A stretch of 64,000 nt of DNA, taken from assembly GCA_019671135.1 (NCBI GenBank), contig JAHRHY010000014.1, positions 556,001 to 620,000 on the forward strand, written 5' to 3'. Below, one piece after another: positions 10,803 through 21,821 of this stretch. Origin of the DNA: Linnemannia hyalina (taxonomy: Eukaryota > Mortierellomycota > Mortierellomycetes > Mortierellales > Mortierellaceae). A model generated the notes under the pieces. That model searched no databases. It was not told the origin of the DNA and saw only the letters and a list, made by a program, of their open reading frames with translations. Each line of letters begins with the position of its first letter. Positions within the stretch are counted from its first letter, which is position 1. The position numbers were made by a program, and so were the translations under genes.

Positions 10803-12867
10803 ATGTCAGAACGCAGCAGCCAACCCACGGTCCTTATCGTCGGAGCAGGTCTGGGAGGGCTCATGCTTGGAGCACTCTTGGAGAAGGCCGATATCCCCTA
10901 TGCCATCTTTGAGCGCACCGCCGTGGTCAAACCCCTTGGTACGACTGACAAACACAACCCCTGGGATTCTCATATCACAAAATGTTCTGTGCCACATGCC
11001 GGAATAACTGCTTTCAAACTAACAAACTGTTGCGTCAATAGGATCTGCATTGTTGGTTGGCCCTAACATGATTCCTCTGTTTGAGCAGTTGGGCATCGAT
11101 AAGGAGTTCATTGCTATGGGTAGACCTACCCCTAAGATCACCGTCAACCGTGAGGGTGGACCCCCACTTTACATTGTCAGTTCCCTCCCTCAAGTCAAGT
11201 AGTACGTTCCCATCTTCGCCTTTCTTCCTTGGTCTCAATTGGACAATGACGATCACTAATGAATCCAAGAAATCACGAAATCACCACTGACAACGATCAA
11301 ATCACTCCTCTGAACAAAACCAGTACCGGATACTACAGCTATATTGTAGCTCGCCCACTGTTCTACGATCTCCTGTTGAAGCAGATCCCCACAGAAAAGA
11401 TCCACTTCAGCAAGCGCGTCCTCACCATCTCGGAGAAGGAGGAGCGAGTCAAGATCCATACGGCTGACAAGTGCACTTACGAGGGCGACATTCTCGTCGG
11501 AGCTGACGGCGCCTACAGCGCTGTCCGTCAACGCATGTACGAGGCTCTGAGACAGGAGGGAAGACTGCCCAAGTCTGACCAGGAAGATTTGCCCTTCCAC
11601 TCGACCTGTCTTGTGGGCCAGACCACACCGGTTGACTTTGCTGACTTTCCCGAATTCCAAGAGCCTTTGTGTTCCTTCTACAACACCATGGGCAATGATA
11701 GCCCACACACTGTGAGCATTAGTTTTTTGTTTGTTTTGTTTGTTTGTCTTTCTCGATCGCCTTTTTCTTTGCTCTTTTGTTGTTAGGTTTGGAAACATGG
11801 TAACACGGAACGAACCTTCTTTTTACAAAATTATTTATCGCATGTTGTTTACTAATGTTTTCTTTCAACTTACTTCACACCTTCAAAAACGGATTTTCAT
11901 GAGCGCAGTGGGTTGTCTTCGCAACAGCCCAGTCAACTTTATGTTATATGGTCATTCACCATCTGGACAAGACCTCTAGCAAAGCCGCCGAGGAGCACCG
12001 TTTCCGCGAGTCGGACAACTCGCAGTGGGGACCTCATGCTGCCCAAGCGATGGTGGATGAGACGCGCCATTTCCCGCTCGTTGTCGGAACCAAGAAGATG
12101 ACCATGGGCGACCTTTATGATTTAACACCCGAGGGTCGCATCTCCAAGGTTATGTTGGAAGAAAAGGTCTTTCAGACTTGGAACTCTGGCCGTACCGTTC
12201 TCTTGGGCGATGGTAAGGATGGTGTGGTGCCGGATGCAATTAAGTTCTTTCGTCGTGTGCGTGTTAATTCTGACTTGCTAACAATCTGCCATCCGATTTG
12301 TGTTGGTGTATAATGCTACAGCCTGCCACAAGTTGAACCCATCTGGTGGTCATGGTAAGTCTTTTTTTTCATCTTTCCCCACAAAAAAATAGGCTGCAAT
12401 GGTCGAGACCACATTTTTCAAACAGGCGAACTAAACTCGTGTTTCCATTTGTTTATTTCCCCAATGTTTACCTGATAACAGGAGCAATCACCGCGATGCA
12501 CGACGCCACTGCCATCGCGAACATCATCTACGCCCTTCCAGCCAACGCCAACACCAACACCGTCCACAAGGCGTTCGCAGAATACCAGGCCGAGCGAATC
12601 GTTCCCGTTACAGAATCCTACAATACCAGCAAGTCGTTCTCCAAGATCATGGAACGAGGCATCGTTGGCATGATTGCATTGTTCTTGTTCAAGAATATTC
12701 CTCTCTGGCTGTTGAATATAATTTATAAGAGGCAGATTTTGATTAGGCCCCAGGCTGGGTTTTTGCCGATTATACCGTTGAAGGGTACTGTACCTGCTAT
12801 ACCGTCGCCGAGTACTGAGAAGGCTAGGGCTGTCTATGACAGGCGCATGGCTGCCGTTTCTCTTTAA
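10803..12867 (+). CDS. FAD-dependent monooxygenase, PHBH/salicylate-hydroxylase type (copy B)
   Basis: Tandem paralogue of the gene at 8230. Six exons, 10803-10938, 11042-11201, 11324-11711, 11909-12212, 12322-12354 and 12482-12867, give 468 residues. Exons 1, 2 and the 33-bp exon have the same lengths and phases as in copy A. Copy B has one extra intron (11712-11908), which splits the region matching copy A exon 3. It keeps VLIVGAGLGGLMLGALLEKA, GADGAYSAVRQRMYE, SDQEDLPFHSTCLVGQTTP and ACHKLNPSGGHG. Differences cluster in the middle: SPHTWVVFATAQSTLCYMV here against SPYTWTVFPTINGNLCWMV in copy A, which may alter the substrate pocket. AATAAA follows the stop at about 12880. Substrate unknown; secondary metabolism or aromatic degradation are both possible. 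Confidence 0.88.
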
Positions 12868-14029
12868 TTGTCAGGTCAAGAAATAAAAGACAGTCACCTC
12901 AATAATTACAAGCATCAGGGCCATCTCAACGGTTGTTTTGTTTGAAAAGTAACAAGAAAAGAAAAGCGATCGGTGTCGTTTTTGTTTTGATGGTTACACA
13001 CGAAAGTGCTCATACAAAACTACTTCATTCGTATCTCTAACGCTATCTCTTTTCGGCAAAAGGGATATTTCGTAACGGTTGTTATTTGAAGATAAGAATT
13101 GGTTGTTGTAGTCCTACACCATCGCCAACCCATGAAACTTGGTGCCAGTCTTGACGCGTCGGGTGGTTGATGTTTCTCGATGAAAAAAAGGTCGCAGAGA
13201 GCGAATGACTGTGACTGTCTTTGGCGTCATGGTTTTATGAAAGTGTGGGCGAAGTGTGGGCGACAAACTCTCTTCCACTTCACAACCCGCACCCATTGGC
13301 TTCATCAGGCGCTTGATTGAGTTCGCTACTCCCAACGATGCTCATTTACTCTTTCACAACTGCACTGCACTCCTACCTACGATAGTGCTCTCATACCTGT
13401 CGCAATCAATACTCTCACAAACAGCTTTCACATTGGCACACGGTAATTGCCTCCCCTCCATTCTCCTCCAGGAACAACAACATAAACAGGCACACACACA
13501 CTCCTAGTACAACAGCTAGGACGGCTTCACAGATGCAAACCAGAGAGGACTACTAGACAGGAGCGATGAACAAGAAAAAAGAAGAAAATACGCAATGCTG
13601 ATTCAGGTTAGAGAATCAACCAAACACAAACTCGGCATCAAGGACAAACAGAGCAAGGTCGAAGGTCACTCTGCCCAGACATAATCAACAAGGGAGCAGG
13701 ACACAACTGCTACCAGCATCTCCGGCGAAATCGTCAACAGCACTGGCTGCAACAAAGCCTGCGTCGCCACGCCCACAACCAATAACATCCGCTCTCATTT
13801 TGGCCGCACTTGAGGACATCAAATCCTTTGCTGCCTCTTTTCTTCCTTTATACTGCCACTTTTGGGTTTCATGGCCACTTTCTTTTCATACTCAAACCAT
13901 CCTCTCGGCACGCTCTGTATATTTTCAACACCCACCAGTATTTGACTTTCCCTCTGCAAACGTCTCTTTTCTTTATGTTTTCCTTTTCACGCGCCGAACA
14001 GAGATGTTGGGACATCACATGTCCTTACC
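12868..14029. other. spacer with no recognised gene before the LINE remnant
   Basis: No coding segment with recognisable similarity. The A/C-rich stretch at about 13480-13790 looks different in composition from the flanking monooxygenase genes and may be further transposon debris, but no motif supports this. Confidence 0.4.
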
Positions 14030-14769
14030 ATGCTGGAGAGTTGGACAAAGCAGGTACCTTCCCCGCACAATGCGCGCAATGTCTGGTGGCGGCTCCTGAT
14101 CAACAAACTCCCCTCTGGCCTCCACCTTCACTCCATTATTCCCGATATGGTTGAGCCCCTCTGCCGTGTCTGTGGAACGGATCTGGAGACAAGTCAGCAC
14201 CTCCTTTTCAGCTGCCCCAAGAAGCTGGAAGTATGGCAAGCCGCACTGTCGAGATATGTAGAGGAACGAACCTGGACTGCGGACTACATCTGCAGCCTCT
14301 TTTTCCTGACCCGGACCCAGTCAAACCACTTCATGACATCCCCATCTTCATCTTGATCGACACCATCCTGGCCTCCGTCTGGAGGTACCATCACGCCATT
14401 GTCCGTGAGGATCAAGCCTTTGAACCTCGTATGGTCCTTGCCGCGGTGGATTTAGCCATTACCCAAGTTCGCGCTCAGTTGGCTGAGAAGAAGCGCCAGA
14501 GCGAGGAGCGTGAACCTCCGCCCCCAGTCGAGCTCCCCCTTGTCGACAACAGCTTCCCCACCTAACCTGTACTTGTACTCTTTACCTTTCTGTACTTATT
14601 TTGCCTGGTTCTTCCTGTTTTCTTTGTTAACTGTTTTTTCCCAGTCTAGATGTAACCTTTGTACTTTTTTCGGAAGTATTTATTTTTATATCTTTTGAAT
14701 GGTGGTGACTCCTGTAGTTGACTGCACGCACTCCCTCGACGCAATAAATTTCTTACAAACAAAAAAAAA
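14030..14769 (+). mobile_element. 5'-truncated non-LTR (LINE) retrotransposon remnant
   Basis: Holds only the 3' end of a LINE reverse-transcriptase protein. The diagnostic piece is a zinc-knuckle-like cysteine/histidine segment, LCRVCGTDLETSQHLLFSCP at about 14159-14218, preceded by a WWRLLINKLPSGLHLH stretch typical of the region after the RT domain. The frame breaks in a T run near 14306: the coding signal continues one frame over (PLFPDPDPVKPLHDIPIF) to a stop at 14563-14565. A 3' untranslated stretch follows and ends in an A-rich tail at about 14754-14769. The 5' limit is uncertain. 5' truncation plus an A tail is what target-primed reverse transcription leaves behind. Confidence 0.7.
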
Positions 14770-14977
14770 CCATCATCATTACGTCCTCCAGCAGTGCACA
14801 GGCCACTTCCATCGTGTTTGTTTTTTCCGATTCGTTATTAGCGCCATCCACCTCATGTGCATAATAATGAAAGGTCTCTTGCATCAGATGGTGCACAAAA
14901 AGAGGAGGACGGGGCGTAGTTTCTTTTTTTCTCTTACTCCTCAATCCGCTTCACATCCAACAAAACACTCTACCGAC

Positions 14978-16387
14978 ATGGCTACCTCAGCGATAACCAA
15001 GAACCCTTTCGACCTACTCGGGTTCAGACATCGAATCAGTCGGTATGTCACCATCAAGGATGCTCTCTCATGCGCTCTTGTCTCCAAGGCCTGGACGGAC
15101 GACTTTGTCCCCGCGATTTGGTTCAAGATCGACTTTGATGTCCAGTCACGGTTCACCAACCTCTCGCCCCATACTATTGCCAAGTACGGACACCACATCC
15201 AAATCGTCATGAACGCCAGGTCGCTTTCCCAGGTCTCTTCTCTTGCCAACGCCAGCGTCAACGGGCTCAGGAGCCTCCATATCGACACAGCAGCCTCCGC
15301 CTTGCAGCATATCCAGGCATATGAGATTTTATCCAGGAATTATTCAAGCCTTCATGAAATTCATCTTTTTGCTGCTTCAGTCCCTTCCAACAAGCGCGAA
15401 TCCTCAGCTCATTACGTGGTTACGCCAGCCTTAGTTATCTTTCCCGGTACTATCTCGATCCCGTCCAAGCTCAACCATTTGAGGATCGAGAACCTTTGCC
15501 TGACGTACGATGGACTAGTGATGATTCTTCAAGGTTGCCCGGGACTGTCCGCGCTATGGGTGGAACACGTCGACATCGTCAAACCATTGACTAGATCATT
15601 TCAACACATGGGCATCAATCTGTTGTCGTTGGAACTCATGAGCATCCACTACACCGGCCTGAGCCGTCCCTCCTTGTTGTCTTATTTCCCAAACTTGACA
15701 ACGTTGCATACTTGGAACTGCGACACGAGCTACGCCATCCCCTGGGACAGGATCAAGGACGAGATATCGCGACACTGCCCTCGGCTCATCGAGTATCGAC
15801 TGGCAGATACTACTGGTGCCATCGTCCCCGACTTCCTAGCCAACATCGCCAACAACAACAACGTCTCTCGAATTATGTTCAGGTACAACAACATGTCGTC
15901 AGACACAATTACAGCCATTCTTATGCACCAAGCCTTCCTGAAATCGGTCGAGCAGTTCACACCGTCATCTAAGTTTGATCTTGAAAAAGAAGAAGTCGCT
16001 CCGGTTTCAAGCCATTTTCGAGCAACCGGCCACCTTTTGCAGCTGATCCCTCGGTGCTGCTCACGATTAGTATCCTTATGCCTAATGTCACACGAGATGG
16101 ACATGGATGTCGTTGAGAGAGGCGAGTGGGCGTGCAGGAACCTGGTAATACTTAAGATCAGAGTCAAGGGTCTGGACACCAAGGAGAAGATCCTCAAGGC
16201 CGTTGCGCTTTGGCGAGCTGGATGCTGGAGGCGACGACAGAGTAAAATGAATGAGGATGATGCGGTGATGTTGAAGGCTCAGGATCAACTCTACTGTTCG
16301 ATCGAGACTCGAGTCGCTAAACACCTTCTCAAGTTCGTCAAGTTGGACTTGGTCTGGCTCGGGTACCAAACATGGAGACCTCTCTGA
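14978..16387 (+). CDS. F-box/leucine-rich-repeat-like protein
   Basis: A single open frame of 469 residues. The N-terminus resembles a degenerate F-box (NPFDLLGFRHRISRYVTIKD followed by ALSCALVSKAWTDDFVPAIW). The remainder has irregular leucine-rich repeats (for example PSKLNHLRIENLCLTYDGLV). Such proteins act as substrate-recognition parts of SCF ubiquitin ligases, a role inferred from the family only. The ATG at 14978 was chosen because the F-box follows it directly; the frame is open further upstream to 14699, but that part overlaps the LINE tail. It is intact although it sits among transposon remnants. The broken relative at 16539-18662 lies on the other strand, tail to tail. Confidence 0.75.
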   Translation: MATSAITKNPFDLLGFRHRISRYVTIKDALSCALVSKAWTDDFVPAIWFKIDFDVQSRFTNLSPHTIAKYGHHIQIVMNARSLSQVSSLANASVNGLRSLHIDTAASALQHIQAYEILSRNYSSLHEIHLFAASVPSNKRESSAHYVVTPALVIFPGTISIPSKLNHLRIENLCLTYDGLVMILQGCPGLSALWVEHVDIVKPLTRSFQHMGINLLSLELMSIHYTGLSRPSLLSYFPNLTTLHTWNCDTSYAIPWDRIKDEISRHCPRLIEYRLADTTGAIVPDFLANIANNNNVSRIMFRYNNMSSDTITAILMHQAFLKSVEQFTPSSKFDLEKEEVAPVSSHFRATGHLLQLIPRCCSRLVSLCLMSHEMDMDVVERGEWACRNLVILKIRVKGLDTKEKILKAVALWRAGCWRRRQSKMNEDDAVMLKAQDQLYCSIETRVAKHLLKFVKLDLVWLGYQTWRPL

Positions 16388-16538
16388 TTCGGAGGCGAGG
16401 CAGCTGGACGAAATACGAAATTAAATATGATATCATTCTCATTTTCGAACGACCATAGCTTAAGGAGCTACCTGTACAAAAAAAACATTGTACAGACATC
16501 GTCCTTTTATTTTTTTTTTTTTTTTTTTTCTACGGTGG

Positions 16539-18662
16539 TTATCCAGAGGCAAGATACCTCAAACTATACGCTTCATTGACCGCGTTCACAAGCAGCATGG
16601 CTCGATCTCGATCACCAACATCGCCACTTCGGAACAGTCCAAGCTTATCCATGTTCACGGAATTGATTTCAAAGACATCCAAATTCCAGGAGGTTTCAGA
16701 TCTACTGATATGGCTCTGAATAGGTTGAGTAACCCTTCGAGTGAGGAGTACAACCAGCCACGTTTGGGAGGGTGATGGTGTCGAAGAGCCATTCTCCGCA
16801 CAAGGCCATTCTCCGCACAAGGCCATGGTCTTGAGAGGTGGTGCAGTGATAAGGGGCTCTAGTGGTTGAGGTATCGAGGGAGAGGTGGATGGGCTAGTTG
16901 GAGCGAGAAGGATGGTCTCGAGGATGAGCCGAGAATGTTCTCCTCTGGTCGTCGAGCGGATGTCAAGGTTCAACGTCTCCAGGGCCGAACATCCACAGAG
17001 CATCTTGAACTCGAACCGATATGTAAACTCGGATGTTATATCCAGCCTTGTCAGACACGGGAGGTACCAGTCCAAAGCCCACTACGGTCGAACAATACCA
17101 GGAGTTGACATATCGTCTCCTGCTGCTGACTTGTTCCACCCAAAATACCGGCCCAGTTCTCCCCATTGGCGGAATAAAATAACGATCGCCCACAGAAATA
17201 AAATGAAGATAGAGTCGATATGTGGTGGGATCGAGGTTCCTCAGCTTGGTGGTCGAGCAGAGTGTATTAGCATGAAAAACCAGGGCGGTCCATACACTCA
17301 TCCTCACAAACTGCAAATTGACGAGAGTAGTAAGCGCGGAGGAAACTATAGTGTCGCATTGGTACTAAAGCATCCTGTCGGTAAAGTTGACCCATTGGAC
17401 GTTTGGGCAGCTGTTCGGCAAGTCGTGGTTGATGATCAACAGCTTGAATTATGTCTTGAGTTCCAGGATTGGCCAAGAACGGAAGGTTGACCCATACTGC
17501 TCCGAAGTGGATATATTTCGTCGTTGTTGTCGATGGTGGAACTTTGGTGTAGAATAGGAGCCACTACAGGGTTTGGTTGTATGCATAGACAACATCGTCA
17601 ATGTCATCGGTGATTGCGTTCCTGATATCGCTTATGTAGAGCATCTCAAGTGGAACCAAGCCGTGCTGTCGGTGTGCTGAAGTGTTCTCTCCTGTAACGA
17701 TCCTCCTTCATGTCGAGTGCGAACAAAAGTGTCGGTGGTCTCGTTGTTGCTGTTGTTGTTGCTGTTGTTGTTGCTATTGTTGTTGTTGCTGTGGAGGCTC
17801 TTCAAATCTTTCATTTTCCTGCACCTTGACAAATCGATCTGGCCCACAATTCCGTCAGTTTCCTGAACCGTTGAAGGACAGGCTGGTTATCGACTTTGAT
17901 ATTATCCCGCGTCCTCGGAAACTCTTGCCCGTCAATCTTACAGACCTGTCCAAAATCAACCGCCTGAGAATAGGCCATAAACTGGGCCCAATTGTCCTCC
18001 CCAAGATGAACGAACCTGGGGAACGGCGACCCCTCCAAGCAACCAACAGTCCTGAGACGACCCAGAATAGTCGCCCATGCTCTCGAACAAACAACATCAT
18101 GTCGGCAGTGATGTCATCGTTATGAACCCTCTTGCGTGGAATGGTACGGGGCGCCAAACTCGTCCTCAAAGGCCACATTCATGCTGAACGTGATATTCTC
18201 CAAGCTCTCGAACCGGTAAACGAAACCGAGGTAGCGCTTGATGCTGAACATGTGGGATTATCAGAGGACTGGAGTTTGTCAAAGATGGGGCAAGCCAGGG
18301 GAATCCTCTATTCTGACAGATAGAGATGCCGGATGTGAGCAAAATAGTCGAGTGGCGATGGTGAGCAGGCTCCTTAGTCAGTGTTGTTAGGATCAAAATG
18401 AGGGCGACGGGGAATGCGTTGAGCAAGGAGGCATAAGAGACAGGCTATCTCCACTCCCTTGTTTCCATGGATCGGGGGACTTTAGTTTTGGACAGTGAAG
18501 TTGGCGCCGGTGGGTTTCAAAGCAGAGAAAGGGGAGTGTGGCAAAGGCGAAATGTTTGTTTGTCCCGAGGAGGGCTGACAATGCACCAAAGTTGTGCTCC
18601 TGGTCGAAACCCCTAAGGATATGCTGAAGACACTTCAGCGGCAGTCGTGAAAGCGAGTCCAT
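16539..18662 (-). pseudogene. broken F-box/LRR gene
   Basis: On the minus strand an F-box start is clear at 18662 (MDSLSRLPLKCLQHILRGFD), followed by ALSALLGTNKHFAFATLPF. Downstream, LRR-like coding segments are spread over different frames: about 18178-17855, 17847-17632 (with Asn/Ser runs encoded by a GTT-type repeat near 17742-17793), 17476-17267, 17316-17090 and 17075-16539. The last holds a typical end of these proteins, LTRLDITSEFTYRFEFKMLC and ALETLNLDIRSTTRGEH. Several stops and frame changes cannot be explained by clean GT-AG introns, so I call it a pseudogene. A transposase remnant lies directly upstream of its start. Confidence 0.65.
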
Positions 18663-18790
18663 TGATGTGCTGAGCCAGAGAGAGAGAGGAGAAGGGAGGG
18701 GGAGGGGGGAAGGATAGATGACGATGGATAGAGCAGAGGACGAAAAAAAGAGGTGTCGGGCTTGGCCATGTTATTTTTTCTTTTTTTTGC

Positions 18791-20040
18791 TTGTTTGCTT
18801 GTTTGCATGAAAAGAGGCCTGTGCCTGGGAAACCCGATGGTCCATCGTCATACATGTCCTATCCAGAGTATCTCCATATTCCGCAAACCATCATCGTTGA
18901 TGCGATGATGATTCGTTTTGTTGGTCGCAGCAAGCACACATATCGCATCAAGAACAAACCGACGCCGGGCGGTTACAAGGTCTCGGCTCTCTGCGGCGCC
19001 GCCGGGTACACGTTTTCGTTCATACCCGAATCCAGGGTGGAGAAGAACATGGAGCTTGTTGATCAGAAACAAATCACGACTTTGGAAGGAAAAGCGCTCA
19101 ACACAACATCCCACAAAGTTCTTTACCTTGCAGCAAATCTCGATACAATCAACTTCTACATGGAAAATTATTTTTCCCTGTTCCTTTATCCAAACACATG
19201 CGCGACAACTCCATCGAGGCATGCAGGACCGCCCGTCCAAGCTCAGCAATGTTTTCATCTGTCTTGCGAGAGTTGAAGTTGTCGAGCATCGACTGGAATG
19301 ACAAACAGGCTATCGTGGTCGATGACGTCTTCAGCCTTTTGTGGATGGACAGCGGCCCCATAACTATGTTGACTACAATCCACAGTCTTCACACCCCTGA
19401 GTCTTTTATGGAAATGGCCGCGGCTGGCAAGGGCCAATGGTCGTAAAATCAACCTGATACTTGAGAACCAACCGCGAAAGGTTGCCACTATCCCAAAGAT
19501 CATCGACGACTACAGCAAGAACATGGGCAGTGTCGACATCGCGAATCAACTGCGTCAGTACTACTCGACACAAATGCGTTGCGTTCTCTCAGAAATCGAC
19601 TCCTCCTTTTCCTCTGGCTCTTGAGTACGTCTATCATCAACACCTACATCATGCGATGTATCCATCTCAACGAGCGACAGAAGGCAAGCCGTCGACTGTT
19701 CCGCATTGTTTTGTTTTGCTTAGATAACTGCCAATCAAGGTGGAAAACAATAAGATCGATCGTCGACGCCCGCAGAACTCTGACAACGAGGAGGGTCAGG
19801 TCTGACAGAAGTGTGCGAAGTATATCACCAAATATCATCAGCAGTCGGCAATTTGCGATTTGACAGAGCCTTCACTCATATAATGGACACCTCACCAACC
19901 CCCAAGACATGCCAATAGTGCAAACACAGGGTAATCTCGGATCCCACGGTCGAAAAGAAGAAGAGTACTTGGTTCTGTGGGACGTGTAAAGTTCGTCCTT
20001 GTCTATTACCCGGCTGGAACTACTTCAACGCTTTCCACAC
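18791..20040 (+). mobile_element. decayed piggyBac-type DNA transposon (DDE_Tnp_1_7)
   Basis: Plus-strand fragments match the piggyBac transposase order. About 18880-19050 encodes IIVDAMMIRFVGRSKHTYRI and a following KPTPGGYKV segment, the first catalytic-Asp region. About 19155-19170 encodes YMENYFSLFLY, where family members usually have D-N-Y; Glu stands in place of the second catalytic Asp. About 19300-19380 encodes GPITMLTTIHS. About 19490-19560 encodes IPKIIDDYSKNMGSVDIANQ, the third-Asp region. About 19905-20035 encodes a C-terminal Cys-rich finger (CKHRVI ... WFCGTCKVRPC ... FHT) with an in-frame stop inside. Frames change at least twice. Terminal repeats and the TTAA target duplication were not found by eye. 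Confidence 0.75.
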
Positions 20041-20460
20041 GCTTATCATAATGAAATACGTCGATATTTTACATTGCTTTAGGCCGAAAAAAAATCGCTC
20101 TATGGAAGTCCAAAAAGAGAAAAATTCGTGCTACAGAGGAAGGGATAGGATGAATGTTCTTTCGCGCCTGTTTTTAAAAGGTCCTTCGGGTCTCTGTCAC
20201 AGGACTGGCAATGAAATAAGCTCTGCTGATCAAACTGAAGAGACCCATCGCGACGCGTCACGAACGCGCTATTTTTTTTTTTCTTATTCTTTATTCCTGA
20301 TCGATTCGATTGATTGTTCGTATTCATGCCCCTGCCCACTTTCCTCCATCCGAATGTTTTTGTTTTCATGCACGCCACCTCCCAAAATAAAAAAAAAACG
20401 TGGTCCCTGAAATATTTTCATGGTCCATTCATGCAAAAACGGCCAAATAAACATTCATCC

Positions 20461-20483
20461 ACACACACACACACACACACACA
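20461..20483. repeat. (AC)n microsatellite
   Basis: About 11.5 uninterrupted AC units, directly followed by the 18-bp minisatellite. Confidence 0.95.
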
Positions 20484-20487
20484 AAAC

Positions 20488-20577
20488 ATAACAACAGCAC
20501 ACAACATATCAACAGCACACAACATAACAACAGCACACAACATAACAACAGCACACAACATAACAACAGCACACAAC
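20488..20577. repeat. 18-bp minisatellite, five units
   Basis: Five head-to-tail copies of ATAACAACAGCACACAAC at 20488, 20506, 20524, 20542 and 20560. Only the second differs visibly (ATATC in place of ATAAC). There are no unique spacers, so it is not a CRISPR array. Confidence 0.95.
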
Positions 20578-21821
20578 GGATAGGAAATAGACCAAGGAGA
20601 ATTATGCGCGGCCTCCTGCAGAAAGAAAATCATACAACGATGTCACTCTCTCGGCTTGCCTTCCTTTCACTCCCCCCCTCTTCCTTCATTCTTTCTCTCT
20701 CTCTTACTCTTGCCTTTGGTCTTCCTTCCCCTGCTAGGGTCGTCTGTTTCAAATGAAGAAGTACAACAAAATGAACTGTGAGTGCAAGTGTGAGAAGGCA
20801 AGGCATGTGCAAAAAGAAACAGGAAGTGATGAAAGATAGGGAGGTGTATTTGCCACTCCTTTTTCCTGTTTTTGTCGCTCTCAATTAGCTTGCCATTTTT
20901 CTTTTCGCTCATAGCCCCTAGGCCTCTGCGCCAGAGTACGCCTAATTCTGCCTGGCGTCAAGGGGTTCATACTGGGTGTGGTGCGAGACATTGTAAAGCG
21001 GGTGGGAGAACAAGAAGGAGGAGCTGTTTGGTTACTGGAAAACAATAAGAGAGACATCCAGCCGAGAGGATTGAAGTGTGAACAGTTCTTTCTAAAAAGA
21101 AGAGAGGGCGCTTGGACCACGCTCCAAGACGTGTCCATTTGTTTATGCCGATATTCTTGTCTTTCCTGTTTGTCCTTTCTTTTTGCTTTTTCTCATTTCT
21201 TCTCTCGCTCTCTCGTTTTCCCTCGCTTTTTTCTATCCTTCTTCAACTTACCCCTTTCTCTTTCCTTTCCCTCTTTCCTTTCCTCTCCTTTCTCTCGTCC
21301 TTCCTCCTCTCTCAAGGCCAACCACACTCCTAACTCCACACTATCGCACGCTCGCACACATAACCGTACAGACACACAGCTACTTTTTTTTTTCTTTACC
21401 TCCTTGTATTTCTGTCCTCCCTCCCTCTCTCTCATCCTCCCCCTCCCTCTCTCGCTCTCCTCTCGCTCTCCTCTCTCTCTCCTCTCTCTCTCTCTCCTCC
21501 TCTCCATTCACCTCCAATATCCCCAATTTTTTATTTTATTTTTTGCTTTCCTCGCTTTATTCCTCGCTCAATAACCCTCCACGGGATTCCCAAAACACAC
21601 ACACCACAACAAAAACTCGGGATAAGAAAACACCACTTGCCCTAGGTCGATCGAACTCTTTTTTCGTTCTCTTCTTCTTCCTCTCTTCATCTTCTCCTTC
21701 TCTCTCACCTGTTCGCCTTTTCCTCTCCATATTATTTTCCTACTTCGCTTTGTATGTTTGTATGTTTGATTGCTTTTCACTTCTCTCTTTCATATCACTT
21801 CTTCGTTCTCAAACATCACAT

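Larger units (their letters stand above)
20041..21821. other. low-complexity intergenic region
   Basis: Contains a CA microsatellite and an 18-bp minisatellite (listed separately) and long pyrimidine-rich tracts at about 20640-20720 and 21180-21560, which create spurious Ser/Leu/Phe-rich open frames. The CT-rich part is probably the promoter and leader of the gene at 21822. Confidence 0.55.

Noticed and set aside
20488..20577. Possible CRISPR-like array
   Set aside because: Units are contiguous with no unique spacers and the organism is a eukaryote; it is a minisatellite.
21183..21821. N-terminal extension of the low-complexity protein
   Set aside because: It is translated CT-rich leader (Ser/Leu/Phe runs); the ATG at 21822 or 21837 is more plausible.
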